Source of the DNA: Gemmatimonadales bacterium UBA2975
GTDB lineage: Bacteria; Gemmatimonadota; Gemmatimonadetes; Longimicrobiales; Gaopeijiaceae
Direction: 5' to 3'
Length of the DNA: 64,000 nt
Assembly (NCBI GenBank): GCA_002348265.1
Contig: DEAT01000028.1
Coordinates: 87,887-151,886 of the forward strand
Shown: positions 1-10,832 of the stretch, in pieces
Position numbering within the stretch: the stretch's first letter is position 1
How the letters are laid out: every line of letters starts with the position of its first letter
Made by a program: the position numbers and the translations under genes
The notes under the pieces: generated by a model
Seen by the model: only the letters and a program-made list of their open reading frames with translations
The model's database searches: none
What the model was told of the DNA's origin: nothing

Positions 1-22
1 TTAAATGGGGCTGTGATATCGA

Positions 23-487
23 ATGCACTTGAAGAACTCTGATCTTAGCACGCAAAGGTGTCGGGCACTCGGTATTGACTTCGGCACCAAGCGAATAGGT
101 ATGGCAGTAAGTGATTCCACAAACACTCTGGCTGCACCCCTCAAAACTCTCACCAGGCGAGAAGGGAAAAGACCACCATATGCCTGCATGTTGGAGACGG
201 CTAGAGACTATGATGTGTGTCAACTAGTGGTCGGATTGCCGCTGAGCCTGGATGGCGAAGAAAACGAATGGTGTACTGAGGTACGGTTGATGGGAGACAA
301 AATCGGCAGGAAAATCGGAGCAGACGTAGCATATGTCGACGAACGAATGACATCGGTACAGGCAGAGCGAGCCCTGCACGCTACAGGCCTGCCTCGCTCC
401 AAACGACGAGAAAAAGGGCGCGTCGATGCGGCGGCGGCGCAGCTCATTCTTCAGGCATGGCTCGACAACCCTAGTATCGCACGATGA
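23..487 (+). CDS. ruvX: RuvX/YqgF, putative pre-16S rRNA nuclease
   Basis: Predicted 154-residue RNase H-fold nuclease that matures the 5' end of 16S rRNA in the cytoplasm. The first strand with the catalytic Asp is visible (GIDFGTKRIGMAVSD, about residues 17-31), followed by VVGLPLSL near 70-77, VDERMTSVQAERAL near 105-118, and a final acidic motif DAAAAQLIL near 136-144. These are the family's expected blocks in order, and the length (about 140-155) is normal. The ATG at 23 gives a short 16-residue lead before the core. The stop overlaps the mltG start by four bases (ATGA), so the two are translationally coupled. Family assignment is secure; the rRNA role is by homology. Confidence 0.93.
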   Translation: MHLKNSDLSTQRCRALGIDFGTKRIGMAVSDSTNTLAAPLKTLTRREGKRPPYACMLETARDYDVCQLVVGLPLSLDGEENEWCTEVRLMGDKIGRKIGADVAYVDERMTSVQAERALHATGLPRSKRREKGRVDAAAAQLILQAWLDNPSIAR

Positions 488-1488
488 GGCTTCACCAACC
501 GAACTGGATGAACAAGTGGGCACTGGTGACGCTTCCCGTCTTACTAGTGAGCGTTATGGCCCTCTCTAAAAGAGAGGTTGGTAAGAAGATTATTGTCGAG
601 ATTCCCCCAGGTGCTTCATCTGGGGAAGTCGCCTATCTACTGAAGGAAAACGAAATCATAGCTAGCGCTGTCCTTTTTCGAGCTTACGTAAAACTTAGAG
701 GTGAGGACCGAAGCCTTAAGGCTGGCATCTACAAGATGCAAACCTCTGGTTCGATACAAGAAGCATTTCGGAAAATTTCACGCGGAGTAGTAGAGACTAC
801 CGCTATCACCATACCGGAAGGACTCAACGTCTGGCAGATTGCTCCCATACTCTCAGAGGTTACTCAGAATACTGAAGACGAAATTACAATTGCCCTGAAG
901 GATCCGATGCTTCCGGAACGCTTCAACCTAGAGGGGCCTACAATCGAAGGATACCTGTTCCCAGACACATACAGGTTCGCGAATGGTATTAGCCTAGAGA
1001 CGGTCATCACCACCATGATCGAGCAATACCGATCTCTGTGGACCGATGCTAGGAAAAAAGCACTCGAAGCATCCGGAATGTCAGAGCATGAAATAGTGAC
1101 TCTGGCTTCAATCATTCAGACGGAAGCTCGGCAGCTATCAGAAATGTCTCGGATCTCAGGCGTGTATCACAACCGAATACGCGACCGCTGGCTCCTGCAG
1201 GCCGACCCCACCGTGATCTATGCACTGGGCGGTTACAGAGAACGCCTCCTTTACGCGGCTATCGACTCCGTGGCTGACAACCCCTACAACACCTATACGC
1301 AGCCAGGGTTGCCACCCGGACCAATCGCTTCCCCTGGAGCGATGGCGATCGACGCAGCACTAACACCGGAGGAGCATGACTATTGGTACTTCGTAGCTCG
1401 CCCAGACGGGTCTCACGTATTCACGAGCACGCTTGCAGATCATAACAGAGCTAAAGAAGAACAAAGAATTGCAAGAAACGGCCTCTGA
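484..1488 (+). CDS. mltG: MltG/YceG endolytic murein transglycosylase
   Basis: Inner-membrane lytic transglycosylase that cleaves nascent glycan strands and so sets strand length. Residues about 10-28 form the N-terminal transmembrane segment. A LysM-like subdomain follows (about 37-100), then the YceG catalytic domain. The catalytic Glu lies in IIQTEA (Glu214, codon 1123-1125), and the downstream family blocks are present: QADPTVIYALG, YNTYTQPGLPPGPI, ASPGAMAIDAAL and HVFTSTLADHN. At 334 residues it has normal length. It overlaps ruvX by four bases. An alternative start is the ATG at 508, which would shorten the cytoplasmic tail ahead of the membrane helix. The function call is strong. Confidence 0.95.
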   Translation: MRLHQPNWMNKWALVTLPVLLVSVMALSKREVGKKIIVEIPPGASSGEVAYLLKENEIIASAVLFRAYVKLRGEDRSLKAGIYKMQTSGSIQEAFRKISRGVVETTAITIPEGLNVWQIAPILSEVTQNTEDEITIALKDPMLPERFNLEGPTIEGYLFPDTYRFANGISLETVITTMIEQYRSLWTDARKKALEASGMSEHEIVTLASIIQTEARQLSEMSRISGVYHNRIRDRWLLQADPTVIYALGGYRERLLYAAIDSVADNPYNTYTQPGLPPGPIASPGAMAIDAALTPEEHDYWYFVARPDGSHVFTSTLADHNRAKEEQRIARNGL

Positions 1489-1539
1489 GTTGCCATTCTG
1501 ACGAGTCCTTCCTGATCATCAAACCCTGAGAATTATCCT

Positions 1540-2178
1540 GTGTTGTCTAAAGAACGACTCCGTCTGATGTTCATCACTAGCTCGCACCCAAACCCTGATA
1601 GGTCTATCCTCAGCATCGTGCAATCGGCACTGGATGCCGGGGCACCCGCGATCCAACTACGAGCTAAGAAAGCAAGGTCGCGTGACACATTAGAGTTGGG
1701 TCGAAGACTTAGAGAACTCACAAAAGCGGCAAATGCGCTTCTCCTCGTTAATGACCGCTTCGATGTCGCACTCGCCGTAGGAGGGGACGGAGTCCACTTA
1801 GGGCCTGACGATGTCCCTGTATCGGCGATTAGACGCATCGCACCAGAAAGATTTCTGATTGGAGCTTCTACCGACCAGCCCACCGAAGCACAACGCCTGG
1901 TCTCAGAGGGCGCCAACTACATCGGATGTGGCACTATTTACCCGACATCGAGCAAGTTAGACGCAGGCCCGACGATCGGCCTAGCAGGTCTGCAAGCAGT
2001 TGTTGATGCTGTTGATGTTCCAGTGCTGGGCATCGGAGGCATAGACGTTGAGGGAGCACGGGAGATAGCAACCCACACCTCTGCTGCTGGCATCGCGGTA
2101 ATCGGAAGCATCATGGATGCTGATGACCCAGGATCCCAAGTCTCTGCACTCCTGGGCGCTTTCAGGGCCTGTGATTAG
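1540..2178 (+). CDS. thiE: Thiamine-phosphate synthase ThiE
   Basis: TIM-barrel enzyme that joins HMP pyrophosphate to the thiazole phosphate to give thiamine phosphate. It starts with GTG. Visible ThiE blocks include AIQLRAKKA (pyrophosphate-binding region, about 36-44), LLVNDRFDVALAVGGDGVHLG (about 68-88, with the Asp and His of the active site), IGCGTIYPTSSK (about 127-138) and VLGIGGID (about 161-168). The 212-residue length is normal. It follows mltG after 51 bases and converges on the PHP gene. The next step of pyrimidine salvage, thiD, is encoded 13 kb away rather than beside it. No thi-box (TPP riboswitch) is visible upstream, so it is probably read through from ruvX-mltG. Confidence 0.93.
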   Translation: MLSKERLRLMFITSSHPNPDRSILSIVQSALDAGAPAIQLRAKKARSRDTLELGRRLRELTKAANALLLVNDRFDVALAVGGDGVHLGPDDVPVSAIRRIAPERFLIGASTDQPTEAQRLVSEGANYIGCGTIYPTSSKLDAGPTIGLAGLQAVVDAVDVPVLGIGGIDVEGAREIATHTSAAGIAVIGSIMDADDPGSQVSALLGAFRACD

Positions 2179-2201
2179 AGAGGAGTAGCAAATCGTCCAA
2201 C

Positions 2202-3020
2202 CTAAAGCCCACCTGCATGCAGGAGATCCTCAATCTCGTGCCCTTGTACATAAAAATCACCTAGGGCCCTTCCATTTCCTGGATTGTGCCAGTCAGAACC
2301 ACCACTCATCAGTAGTCCGTTCGCCTTACAGATCGATTCTAATCGAATCACGTCCGTTTTCTTGGACCGAGGGCGATACACCTCGAGACCCCTAAGTCCG
2401 GCCTCGAGCAAGAGAGGAAGAAGCGAATCAACCAGTTGCCCGGGCGGGTGCGCCCACAGCGGAATACCGCCCGCCTCAAGCACTAAGTTTACCGCCTCTG
2501 CAGGCTCCAACAGATGTGTGGGCACAAAGGCCTCACTCTCGTTGCCAATAAGTCGTTCGAACGCGTCCCAGACTGACTGAGCATACCCAGCTTTGACAAG
2601 AGCCTTAGCGAGGTGAGGTCGTCCAATTACAACCCCTTCTGGTCCAGCTTCATCCATAACCGCACCGTAAGAGATCTTAACCTCCATACGATCCAGCCTC
2701 TCGAGCATCTCACGCATTCTTTCCGCTCGCCGGGACCCAGCGACACGACCGTGCTCAAGAAGAACAGACGAACGTGGATCAACGAAGTAACCCAACACAT
2801 GGACGTCCGTAGTCCCGTAGGTCGACGAAACTTCAATGCCAGGGATCACATGCATACTAAGAGTGCTAGCTCTTTCTTGAGCCGTTGCTACTCCCGCTAC
2901 AGTGTCGTGATCCGTGATCGCAATTACGTCCAGGCCGGCCGCAACCGCCTCGCTCACGACCTGGCCTGGAGACCAGGCGCCGTCTGACGCAGTGGTATGT
3001 ATGTGGAGATCGAGCCTCAA
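2202..3020 (-). CDS. PHP-domain metal-dependent phosphoesterase (RNase AM/TrpH type)
   Basis: 272-residue polymerase-and-histidinol-phosphatase (PHP) domain protein, expected to be a cytoplasmic metal-dependent phosphoesterase. The metal-binding motifs are visible in order: LHIHTTASDG (His6, His8), AITDHDT (about 35-41), GIEVSS (about 61-66) and a C-terminal SDWHNPG (about 243-249). The layout matches YciV/TrpH-like proteins, which include RNase AM (5' trimming of RNAs) and 3',5'-nucleoside bisphosphate phosphatases; sequence alone does not choose between these. It starts 12 bases after the atpC stop, so it is probably the last gene of the ATP synthase operon transcript. No functional link to ATP synthase is implied. 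Confidence 0.88.
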   Translation of the reverse strand: MRLDLHIHTTASDGAWSPGQVVSEAVAAGLDVIAITDHDTVAGVATAQERASTLSMHVIPGIEVSSTYGTTDVHVLGYFVDPRSSVLLEHGRVAGSRRAERMREMLERLDRMEVKISYGAVMDEAGPEGVVIGRPHLAKALVKAGYAQSVWDAFERLIGNESEAFVPTHLLEPAEAVNLVLEAGGIPLWAHPPGQLVDSLLPLLLEAGLRGLEVYRPRSKKTDVIRLESICKANGLLMSGGSDWHNPGNGRALGDFYVQGHEIEDLLHAGGL

Positions 3021-3032
3021 ATCAACAAGGTC

Positions 3033-3347
3033 TCAATTAATGTGGTCTGCGATCACTAACTCAGGATCGGAAGCGTCTGTCGGTGGCCCATCGCCCGCGT
3101 ACTCGGTCAGGAGGGTTACCATGTCTCTCTCAACCTTCAGTACACCTCCTACGACATGGAAATGCTCGCTTCCGCCACCCGAACGGTCCAGCGTGAGCTC
3201 ACCAGAACCGATGAGCGAAAGCATCGGCGCGTGGCCGGGAAGGATACCCACCTTCCCATCCCACGCCGGTGCAACGATGGCAGAAGCCTCACCCTCGAAC
3301 ACGATCCGATCCGGAGAGACGACACGTACGTGCAGCAATGAAGCCAT
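3033..3347 (-). CDS. atpC: ATP synthase F1 epsilon subunit, short form
   Basis: Central-stalk epsilon subunit linking gamma to the c-ring. The N-terminal beta-sandwich is clear (VRVVSPDRIVFEGEA, GKVGILPGHAPML, HVVGGVLKVERDMVTLL). The protein is only 104 residues against the usual 130-140: after about residue 86 there is a short acidic tail (DPELVIADHIN) and no two-helix C-terminal domain. That helical domain is the part that inhibits ATP hydrolysis in many bacteria, so this enzyme may lack epsilon-type latch control. Short epsilons are known in Chlorobi and some Bacteroidota. The stop is clean and there is no sign of frameshift. It lies 5 bases after atpD. Confidence 0.92.
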   Translation of the reverse strand: MASLLHVRVVSPDRIVFEGEASAIVAPAWDGKVGILPGHAPMLSLIGSGELTLDRSGGGSEHFHVVGGVLKVERDMVTLLTEYAGDGPPTDASDPELVIADHIN

Positions 3348-3352
3348 CAGAA

Positions 3353-5664
<2,312 letters not shown>

Positions 5665-5700
5665 TTCGTCTCTCCTCTACTCAGTAAAGAGTCAGCCGAT

Positions 5701-7266
5701 TCAGGCCGAGGCCCCAATGGCCTCGTGCTCGGCAGCGAAAGACTCATTGAAGCTCTCAATCGCAGACACCAACTGCTCATTCAACTCGTCAGTGAGTTGA
5801 CCACCATCTCGAATACCATCAAGCACTCCTTGGTGCTTTGCGGCCATTTGTTGGTGGAAGCCGAGTTCCCACTGACGAACTAAGCTGACATCTACGTCAT
5901 CCAGATACCCGTTGGTCACCGCATAAATTACGGCGACCTGATTCTCGACTGGCATCGGCTGATACTGTGGCTGCTTGAGCATTTCCACTGTGCGGGCCCC
6001 ACGCGCTAGTTGACGCTGCGTGGCGGCATCTAGATCTGAACCGAACTGAGCGAAAGCCTCTAGTTCACGGTATTGGGCTAGGTCCAAACGGAGACGACCT
6101 GCAACCTTTTTCATGGCCTTGATCTGAGCAGAGCCACCAACACGCGAAACCGAAATACCGACATTGACGGCAGGCCGCACACCAGAGTTGAACAGATCCG
6201 GCTCAAGGAAAATCTGACCGTCGGTGATCGAAATCACGTTAGTCGGAATGTACGCGGAAACATCACCACCCTGCGTTTCGATAATCGGTAGCGCGGTGAG
6301 CGACCCTCCGCCCTGTTCGTCTGCGAGCTTGGACGCACGCTCTAGGAGACGAGAGTGGAGATAGAAAACATCGCCCGGGTATGCTTCCCGCCCTGGAGGG
6401 CGACGAAGAATCAAGGAGAGCTGACGATAAGCCTGTGCTTGTTTCGAGAGATCGTCATACACGACCAATGTATGTTTGCCTTGCCACATGAAGTGTTCCG
6501 CTAAGGCTGTAGCGGCATATGGCGCGATATACTGCATCGGAGCAGGGTCGGACGCGTTCGCGGTCACAACGATCGTGTACTCCATAGCTCCTTTTTCCCG
6601 AAGCGTTTCGACTACCGCCCGGACCTTACCCGCCCTCTGACCGATCGCGCAGTAGATACATATAACATCAGTGTCTTTTTGATTTATGATCGCGTCGACG
6701 GCAACAGCAGTCTTTCCAGTACCGCGGTCACCGATGATCAATTCACGCTGTCCGCGTCCTACCGGAATCATCGAGTCAATCGCTTTGATTCCCGTCTGCA
6801 TCGGCTCACCTACCGGCTGTCGTTTCACGATACCCGGAGCTACGATGTCGATCTGGCGGTTACCTTCAATATCCGCGATCGGTCCCTGACCATCCTGAGG
6901 GTTACCAAGGGAATCAACGACCCGGCCCAGATATCCGGCACCCACTGGGATATCTAACACACGGCCGGTGCGCCGAACCTGATCTCCTTCGTGCAGACGT
7001 ACCCACTCACCCATAATCACCGCACCGATATTGTCCTCTTCAAGGTTCAGGGCAAGCGCGGTTACTGTCTCACCTGACTCTGATGACGTAATCTCAAGCA
7101 TCTCCGACGCCATAGCCTTAGTAAGACCATAAATGCGGGCAATTCCGTCCTTAACCTCTAGGACTTCGCCGACCTCTTCTGCTTGGAGTTCGTCTTCATA
7201 TCGCTCGATCTCGTCGAGCAGGACGTCCTTGATCTCGCTGGCGCGAAGCTGGGAGTCGTTGGCCAT
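5701..7266 (-). CDS. atpA: ATP synthase F1 alpha subunit
   Basis: Non-catalytic nucleotide-binding subunit of the F1 head. The P-loop [10 protein letters not shown] (about 170-179), [12 protein letters not shown] (about 159-170), the AIGQRAGKV segment and the [14 protein letters not shown] signature (about 365-378) are present. The 521-residue length is slightly longer than E. coli AtpA because of a C-terminal extension ending EHEAIGASA. It sits 33 bases after atpH in the operon. Confidence 0.98.
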   Translation of the reverse strand: MANDSQLRASEIKDVLLDEIERYEDELQAEEVGEVLEVKDGIARIYGLTKAMASEMLEITSSESGETVTALALNLEEDNIGAVIMGEWVRLHEGDQVRRTGRVLDIPVGAGYLGRVVDSLGNPQDGQGPIADIEGNRQIDIVAPGIVKRQPVGEPMQTGIKAIDSMIPVGRGQRELIIGDRGTGKTAVAVDAIINQKDTDVICIYCAIGQRAGKVRAVVETLREKGAMEYTIVVTANASDPAPMQYIAPYAATALAEHFMWQGKHTLVVYDDLSKQAQAYRQLSLILRRPPGREAYPGDVFYLHSRLLERASKLADEQGGGSLTALPIIETQGGDVSAYIPTNVISITDGQIFLEPDLFNSGVRPAVNVGISVSRVGGSAQIKAMKKVAGRLRLDLAQYRELEAFAQFGSDLDAATQRQLARGARTVEMLKQPQYQPMPVENQVAVIYAVTNGYLDDVDVSLVRQWELGFHQQMAAKHQGVLDGIRDGGQLTDELNEQLVSAIESFNESFAAEHEAIGASA

Positions 7267-7299
7267 CTTATTGTCTGGATTCTAGAGTTTAAATTCGGT

Positions 7300-7875
7300 T
7301 TAGGCTGTCGCTGCTTCACCGGAGTCGGTGGGCAAGTCGGCCGCGAGCATTTGGCGGCGTAACCCTTCCATCCGCCTTCGGACCGATCCATCGTAGATCG
7401 TGTCCCCTGTACGTACCACGAGGCCTCCCAGAATACCTGCATCTACCTGGAAGTGTGGGATCGCTCTTTTGCCAAGCGCCACAGAGAGCTTTCCCGCAAT
7501 CAACTCACGAGTGGCTTCGTCCACTTGACGGGCCACCGTTACCTGCACGTGCTCCCTTCCCAAGCGAGCATCGAGCAGTACTTGATACTGATGAGAAATC
7601 GACCGCAACAGCCGCTGACGTCTCTTGTCAATTGTAACTAGAACGAAATTCACAACATGCTTGGGCAAAGACTCTTCAAAAGCCTTCTTGACCACATTCT
7701 TTTTGTCAGCGTCATCAATTCGCGGAGTCTCAATGAACAAGCGGAACTTCGGATCTTCTTCGATCAGCTTCGCGACCGTTGCAACCGCATCTCCGTACTC
7801 CTGAAGAGCTTCGTTCCGCAGGGCTAACTCGAAAAGTGTCTCTGCGTAATTCCGCGCTACAGTTTCGTCCCTCAA
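7300..7875 (-). CDS. atpH: ATP synthase F1 delta subunit
   Basis: Peripheral-stalk subunit that clamps the F1 head to subunit b (OSCP family). The N-terminal helical domain opens with VARNYAETLFELA (about 6-18), and the C-terminal beta region contains DAGILGGLVVRTGDTIYDGSVRRRM (about 146-170), split here as DAGILGGLVV and GDTIYDGSVRRR, the family's best-conserved block. The length is 191 residues. The start is a TTG whose bases overlap the atpF stop (TTGA), a translational-coupling arrangement. Placement between atpF and atpA is standard. Confidence 0.95.
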   Translation of the reverse strand: MRDETVARNYAETLFELALRNEALQEYGDAVATVAKLIEEDPKFRLFIETPRIDDADKKNVVKKAFEESLPKHVVNFVLVTIDKRRQRLLRSISHQYQVLLDARLGREHVQVTVARQVDEATRELIAGKLSVALGKRAIPHFQVDAGILGGLVVRTGDTIYDGSVRRRMEGLRRQMLAADLPTDSGEAATA

Positions 7876-8459
7876 CCCTCACCTCCAACCCCACCCATCT
7901 CAGCTAGGTAACGCTCAACAAGCGCTCGGTCTTTTTCTTGGTCCAGATTTTCTTGTATCAGCCGAGTCGCCGCAGACAGAGCCAGATCAACCGACTCTCT
8001 TTTGATTTCGGCGATAGCGGCATCACGCTCACGTTCGATCTCGGCACGAGCCCGCTCAATGATTGACTGGGCCTCGCCTCTCGCCTTCTCCTCAATCTCC
8101 ATTCGGATAGAGTCACCTGCCACCTTTCCTTCAGCTAAGAGCTCATTAGCCTGTCGACGCGCGTCAGCGAGATTTTCTTTGTATTTTTCGAGGAGTGTCT
8201 CCGCTTCCTTATTCCGCTCTGCAGCCTCGTCCAAGGCCGCTTGGATTCCCTTCTCGCGGGCATCGACAGCAGCCAGGATGGGACCCCAAGCGTACTTCCC
8301 TAAGATGAAGACGAGGATACCGAATACGACCAAGGTCCAAAAGCTGAGACCTGTATTTATATCGTATAGTCCACCACCACCTTCTCCCCCTTGACCCAAG
8401 AGCTCAATTGGGGATGCGGCAAGAACAAAGACTACAGCTGTGATTTGACTGGCTCTCAT
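7872..8459 (-). CDS. atpF: ATP synthase F0 b subunit with signal-like N-terminus
   Basis: Peripheral-stalk subunit of F0, 195 residues. I chose the ATG at 8459 because GGAGA lies just upstream; an in-frame ATG at 8498 would add 13 residues. After a hydrophobic, signal-peptide-like N-terminus (VVFVLAASPIELLGQ, about 8-22) and a Gly-rich linker, a second hydrophobic segment (TLVVFGILVFILGKYAW, about 41-57) is the usual membrane anchor. A long charged coiled coil follows, ending in the delta-binding tail. An apparent cleavable leader on subunit b is unusual compared with E. coli. The stop overlaps the atpH start. Confidence 0.93.
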   Translation of the reverse strand: MRASQITAVVFVLAASPIELLGQGGEGGGGLYDINTGLSFWTLVVFGILVFILGKYAWGPILAAVDAREKGIQAALDEAAERNKEAETLLEKYKENLADARRQANELLAEGKVAGDSIRMEIEEKARGEAQSIIERARAEIERERDAAIAEIKRESVDLALSAATRLIQENLDQEKDRALVERYLAEMGGVGGEG

Positions 8460-8553
8460 TATCTCTCCGTAATACTTCCAGCACGGTGAATGAGCCAAAT
8501 GCCATTAGCCCATTCCTTACTCATCACTTAACCGTGATCGAGGACACCGCTGA

Positions 8554-8844
<291 letters not shown>

Positions 8845-8895
8845 TTAACGACGAGTTAAAATCATTTACTGATACTTGGAATCCAAATAGAACTG

Positions 8896-9819
8896 CTAGT
8901 GCGCATGCTGAATCTGACCGATGAATACGGCTGTCAACAACGCGAAGATGTAAGCCTGAAGAAACGCCACAAAAAGTTCGAGAATCATGATCCCGGACAC
9001 CATCGCTATGGAAGCTAATGTCACTCCTCCGGCAACAATCGCTCCACCACTTGCGAATATGAAGATCAGGCCCAGAAGCGAGAGAACGAGAGTATGGCCA
9101 GCCATCATGTTAGCGAAAAGCCGGATCATCAGAGCGAATGGCTTCGTGAGTTTCCCTAGGAACTCTACAGGAGTGAGGATCACGAGCATGATCGCCGTTC
9201 CTATAGGGTTCATACCCTTCGGGGCATAGAAAATCGTACCCATATAGCCTGCAAAACCGAGCGCTCTCATTCCGGAAATTTCAGTTACAACAAAGGTCAC
9301 CAGCGCCAGAGCGCCTGTTACCATGAAGTTTCCTGTCGCTGTTGAACCAAACGGGACTAACCCCAACAGGTTCATAAACAAAATGAAGAAGAAGAGCGTG
9401 AGTATGTACCCCGTATAGGAATCCGCTCCGTGACTGATATTCCTGCGCACAACCTCGTCACGAAAATAAAGAACCATCGCTTCCATCGCGTTAGCTAAAC
9501 CAGTTGGCGCCCGATTTGAAAACTTGTTTTTCATCGCTCGCCCGATGGGCACAAAAATCGCCAAACACACAAGCGCAGCCAAGAATAAGAAGACTACGTG
9601 CTTCGTCGGAGAAAGGTCTAGTGTAAGTGGTCCAATGTGTATCGGATCGAAGTGCGGCAGGTGGATGACCGGCCCAAATCCAAGTAACTGGAACTCTAGT
9701 TCTGCGCCGTCTAGAAGATGATGCATCAACATGTACTGGAGGTCAGGGCCATTTTCTGCACCACCCCCATGTTCCTGAGCGGCGTGAGCAGCGCCCTGTA
9801 GCACGGCCGTAAGCTTCAT
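8896..9819 (-). CDS. atpB: ATP synthase F0 a subunit
   Basis: Membrane stator channel that passes protons to the c-ring, 307 residues. The essential Arg is in ALMIRLFANMMAGH (about 226-239), and the last helices contain FVAFLQAYIFALLTAVFIG. The N-terminal 75 residues are a long, His-rich periplasmic-side extension (AHAAQEHGGG, MHHLLDGAE, HLPHFDPIHIG) that is also seen in FCB-group AtpB proteins. It directly abuts the AtpI-like gene upstream. Confidence 0.95.
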   Translation of the reverse strand: MKLTAVLQGAAHAAQEHGGGAENGPDLQYMLMHHLLDGAELEFQLLGFGPVIHLPHFDPIHIGPLTLDLSPTKHVVFLFLAALVCLAIFVPIGRAMKNKFSNRAPTGLANAMEAMVLYFRDEVVRRNISHGADSYTGYILTLFFFILFMNLLGLVPFGSTATGNFMVTGALALVTFVVTEISGMRALGFAGYMGTIFYAPKGMNPIGTAIMLVILTPVEFLGKLTKPFALMIRLFANMMAGHTLVLSLLGLIFIFASGGAIVAGGVTLASIAMVSGIMILELFVAFLQAYIFALLTAVFIGQIQHAH

Positions 9820-10194
9820 CTAAGCCCGCACCGTTTCGCTTGACTGGGTCCGGAAGTAAAACGGCTCAAGCAACATTAAACCGAAGAAAAATCCCGCGAG
9901 TGCGAGGAGCATTGGTATAGCAAAATCAGCGCTCGATTTTGTGGCGATGACCGCCCCAATTCCGATCACAGCCATACGAACCAACGTCCCACCTATCCAC
10001 ACGGCCAGGAAGCGGTTGACCTCAGCTCGAAAGCGTATCAAGGCCCAAAAAGCGATGCTTTGGACGGGAATCGCCAAAGCTGCAGCGACGAGCGTCCCAG
10101 ACCTACCCGCATCATCTAGAAACGGCCAAAGTCCGACCAAAACAGTCGATACGAGGATCACGCACGCTGACGCGTACTTGAAGGAAGCCCTCAT
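9820..10194 (-). CDS. AtpI-like four-helix membrane protein of the atp operon
   Basis: 124-residue integral membrane protein with four predicted hydrophobic segments (about 6-25, 34-50, 62-82, 91-110). Position and topology match the poorly conserved AtpI accessory subunit, which in other bacteria helps assemble the c-ring or supplies magnesium. I see no diagnostic motif, so the name rests on context. It overlaps atpZ by four bases (ATGA) and its stop touches the atpB start, so it is certainly part of the operon. Confidence 0.75.
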   Translation of the reverse strand: MRASFKYASACVILVSTVLVGLWPFLDDAGRSGTLVAAALAIPVQSIAFWALIRFRAEVNRFLAVWIGGTLVRMAVIGIGAVIATKSSADFAIPMLLALAGFFFGLMLLEPFYFRTQSSETVRA

Positions 10195-10448
10195 TGCGGG
10201 TCGTCTTTCCGCTGTCTCGGTTCAATCACGATGTGAGAATACAAGCTGTAGAAACCTGCTCCGCCGCCTACGAACGCACCAATCACCATCAGGATGGGTC
10301 CTGTCCCCAATTTCCCATCAGCCCAGAATCCAAGACCCATGAAGAACAAAACGGCGAGGGCCCAAGTCAGACCGTGACCCAAGAATTGACCAGATGCTCG
10401 CACCACTTCCTTAAGCTGATCATCTGACTGTTCAGGTCGCTGCTCCAA
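10191..10448 (-). CDS. atpZ: AtpZ/AtpI-family accessory protein
   Basis: 85-residue two-helix membrane protein, first gene of the ATP synthase operon. The pattern is an amphipathic charged start, a helix (about 27-44), a short loop with FWADGKLGTGPI, then a Gly-rich second helix (about 51-68, VIGAFVGGGAGFYSLY). This is the F0F1-ATPase gene 1 (AtpZ) layout. AtpZ/AtpI pairs have been proposed to form a magnesium or calcium path or to assist c-ring assembly. Its stop overlaps the next gene's start by four bases. Confidence 0.85.
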   Translation of the reverse strand: MEQRPEQSDDQLKEVVRASGQFLGHGLTWALAVLFFMGLGFWADGKLGTGPILMVIGAFVGGGAGFYSLYSHIVIEPRQRKDDPQ

Positions 10449-10513
10449 ACCGAACCCCCTCTAGCACCTCAACATCGCTTCACCTAGGAAAACGATCTCC
10501 GAGGAGCCGTGAA

Positions 10514-10541
10514 AACATAGTCCTTGTGAAAAAATGCGCAA
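10514..10541 (-). promoter_or_regulatory. Candidate promoter for the atp operon
   Basis: On the minus strand, TTGCGC (10541-10536) is followed after 16 bases by TATGTT (10519-10514), 66 bases before the atpZ start. The match to sigma-70 boxes is partial (four of six for each box), so it is only a candidate. Confidence 0.3.
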
Positions 10542-10691
10542 GCTGTTCAATAACCGCTGAAACACCCTTAAACACTATAGATTATGAGGATCTGCGATCA
10601 CGTCTCACAGTCTAGATTCAAACGCGCGTTAGGAACGACTCTACCAATCGCTATTCCCGTCTTGATGAATCATCCTGCCCACAGTTCGAGT

Positions 10692-10708
10692 GTTCTTAGA
10701 AAAAGAAC
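10692..10708 (+). promoter_or_regulatory. Inverted repeat upstream of moxR (first)
   Basis: Perfect 6-base arms GTTCTT and AAGAAC around a 5-base A-rich loop. It lies 10 bases before a second, longer inverted repeat. It could be an operator or a small RNA hairpin in the moxR leader; it has no U-tract and is not a typical terminator. Confidence 0.4.
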
Positions 10709-10718
10709 CGTTAACTGC

Positions 10719-10744
10719 TTGACGGATCCCACTGGCTCCGTCAA
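10719..10744 (+). promoter_or_regulatory. 26-bp inverted repeat upstream of moxR (second)
   Basis: Perfect 8-base arms TTGACGGA and TCCGTCAA around a 10-base spacer. The left arm contains a good -35 box (TTGACG), with CAATCT 17 bases later as a weak -10. The repeat could therefore be an operator laid over the moxR promoter, or a hairpin in the transcript, about 90 bases before the gene. Confidence 0.45.
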
Positions 10745-10832
10745 TCTTCGCGCCGGTCCCGAGCCGCTTCATCGCGCTTACTGCCAGTGCGGTCCGTACG
10801 CGGACGATTGAATGCCGCAAAGGAACTAAGGA

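Larger units (their letters stand above)
10449..10832. other. 384-bp intergenic region between divergent atp operon and moxR
   Basis: The only stretch over 300 bases without a gene. It separates the leftward atp operon from the rightward moxR gene, so it should carry promoters for both. It holds a weak leftward promoter candidate near 10514-10541 and two inverted repeats at 10692-10708 and 10719-10744. Short open frames here lack start signals and family resemblance. I see no tRNA or known riboswitch. Confidence 0.7.

Noticed and set aside
8002..8394. Large plus-strand frame opposite atpF (Ser/Arg-rich)
   Set aside because: It is the mirror of the atpF coiled coil, with low-complexity composition and no start context.
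10584..10811. Short open frames in the atp-moxR gap
   Set aside because: No plausible start signals, no recognisable domain, and they cross the inverted repeats.
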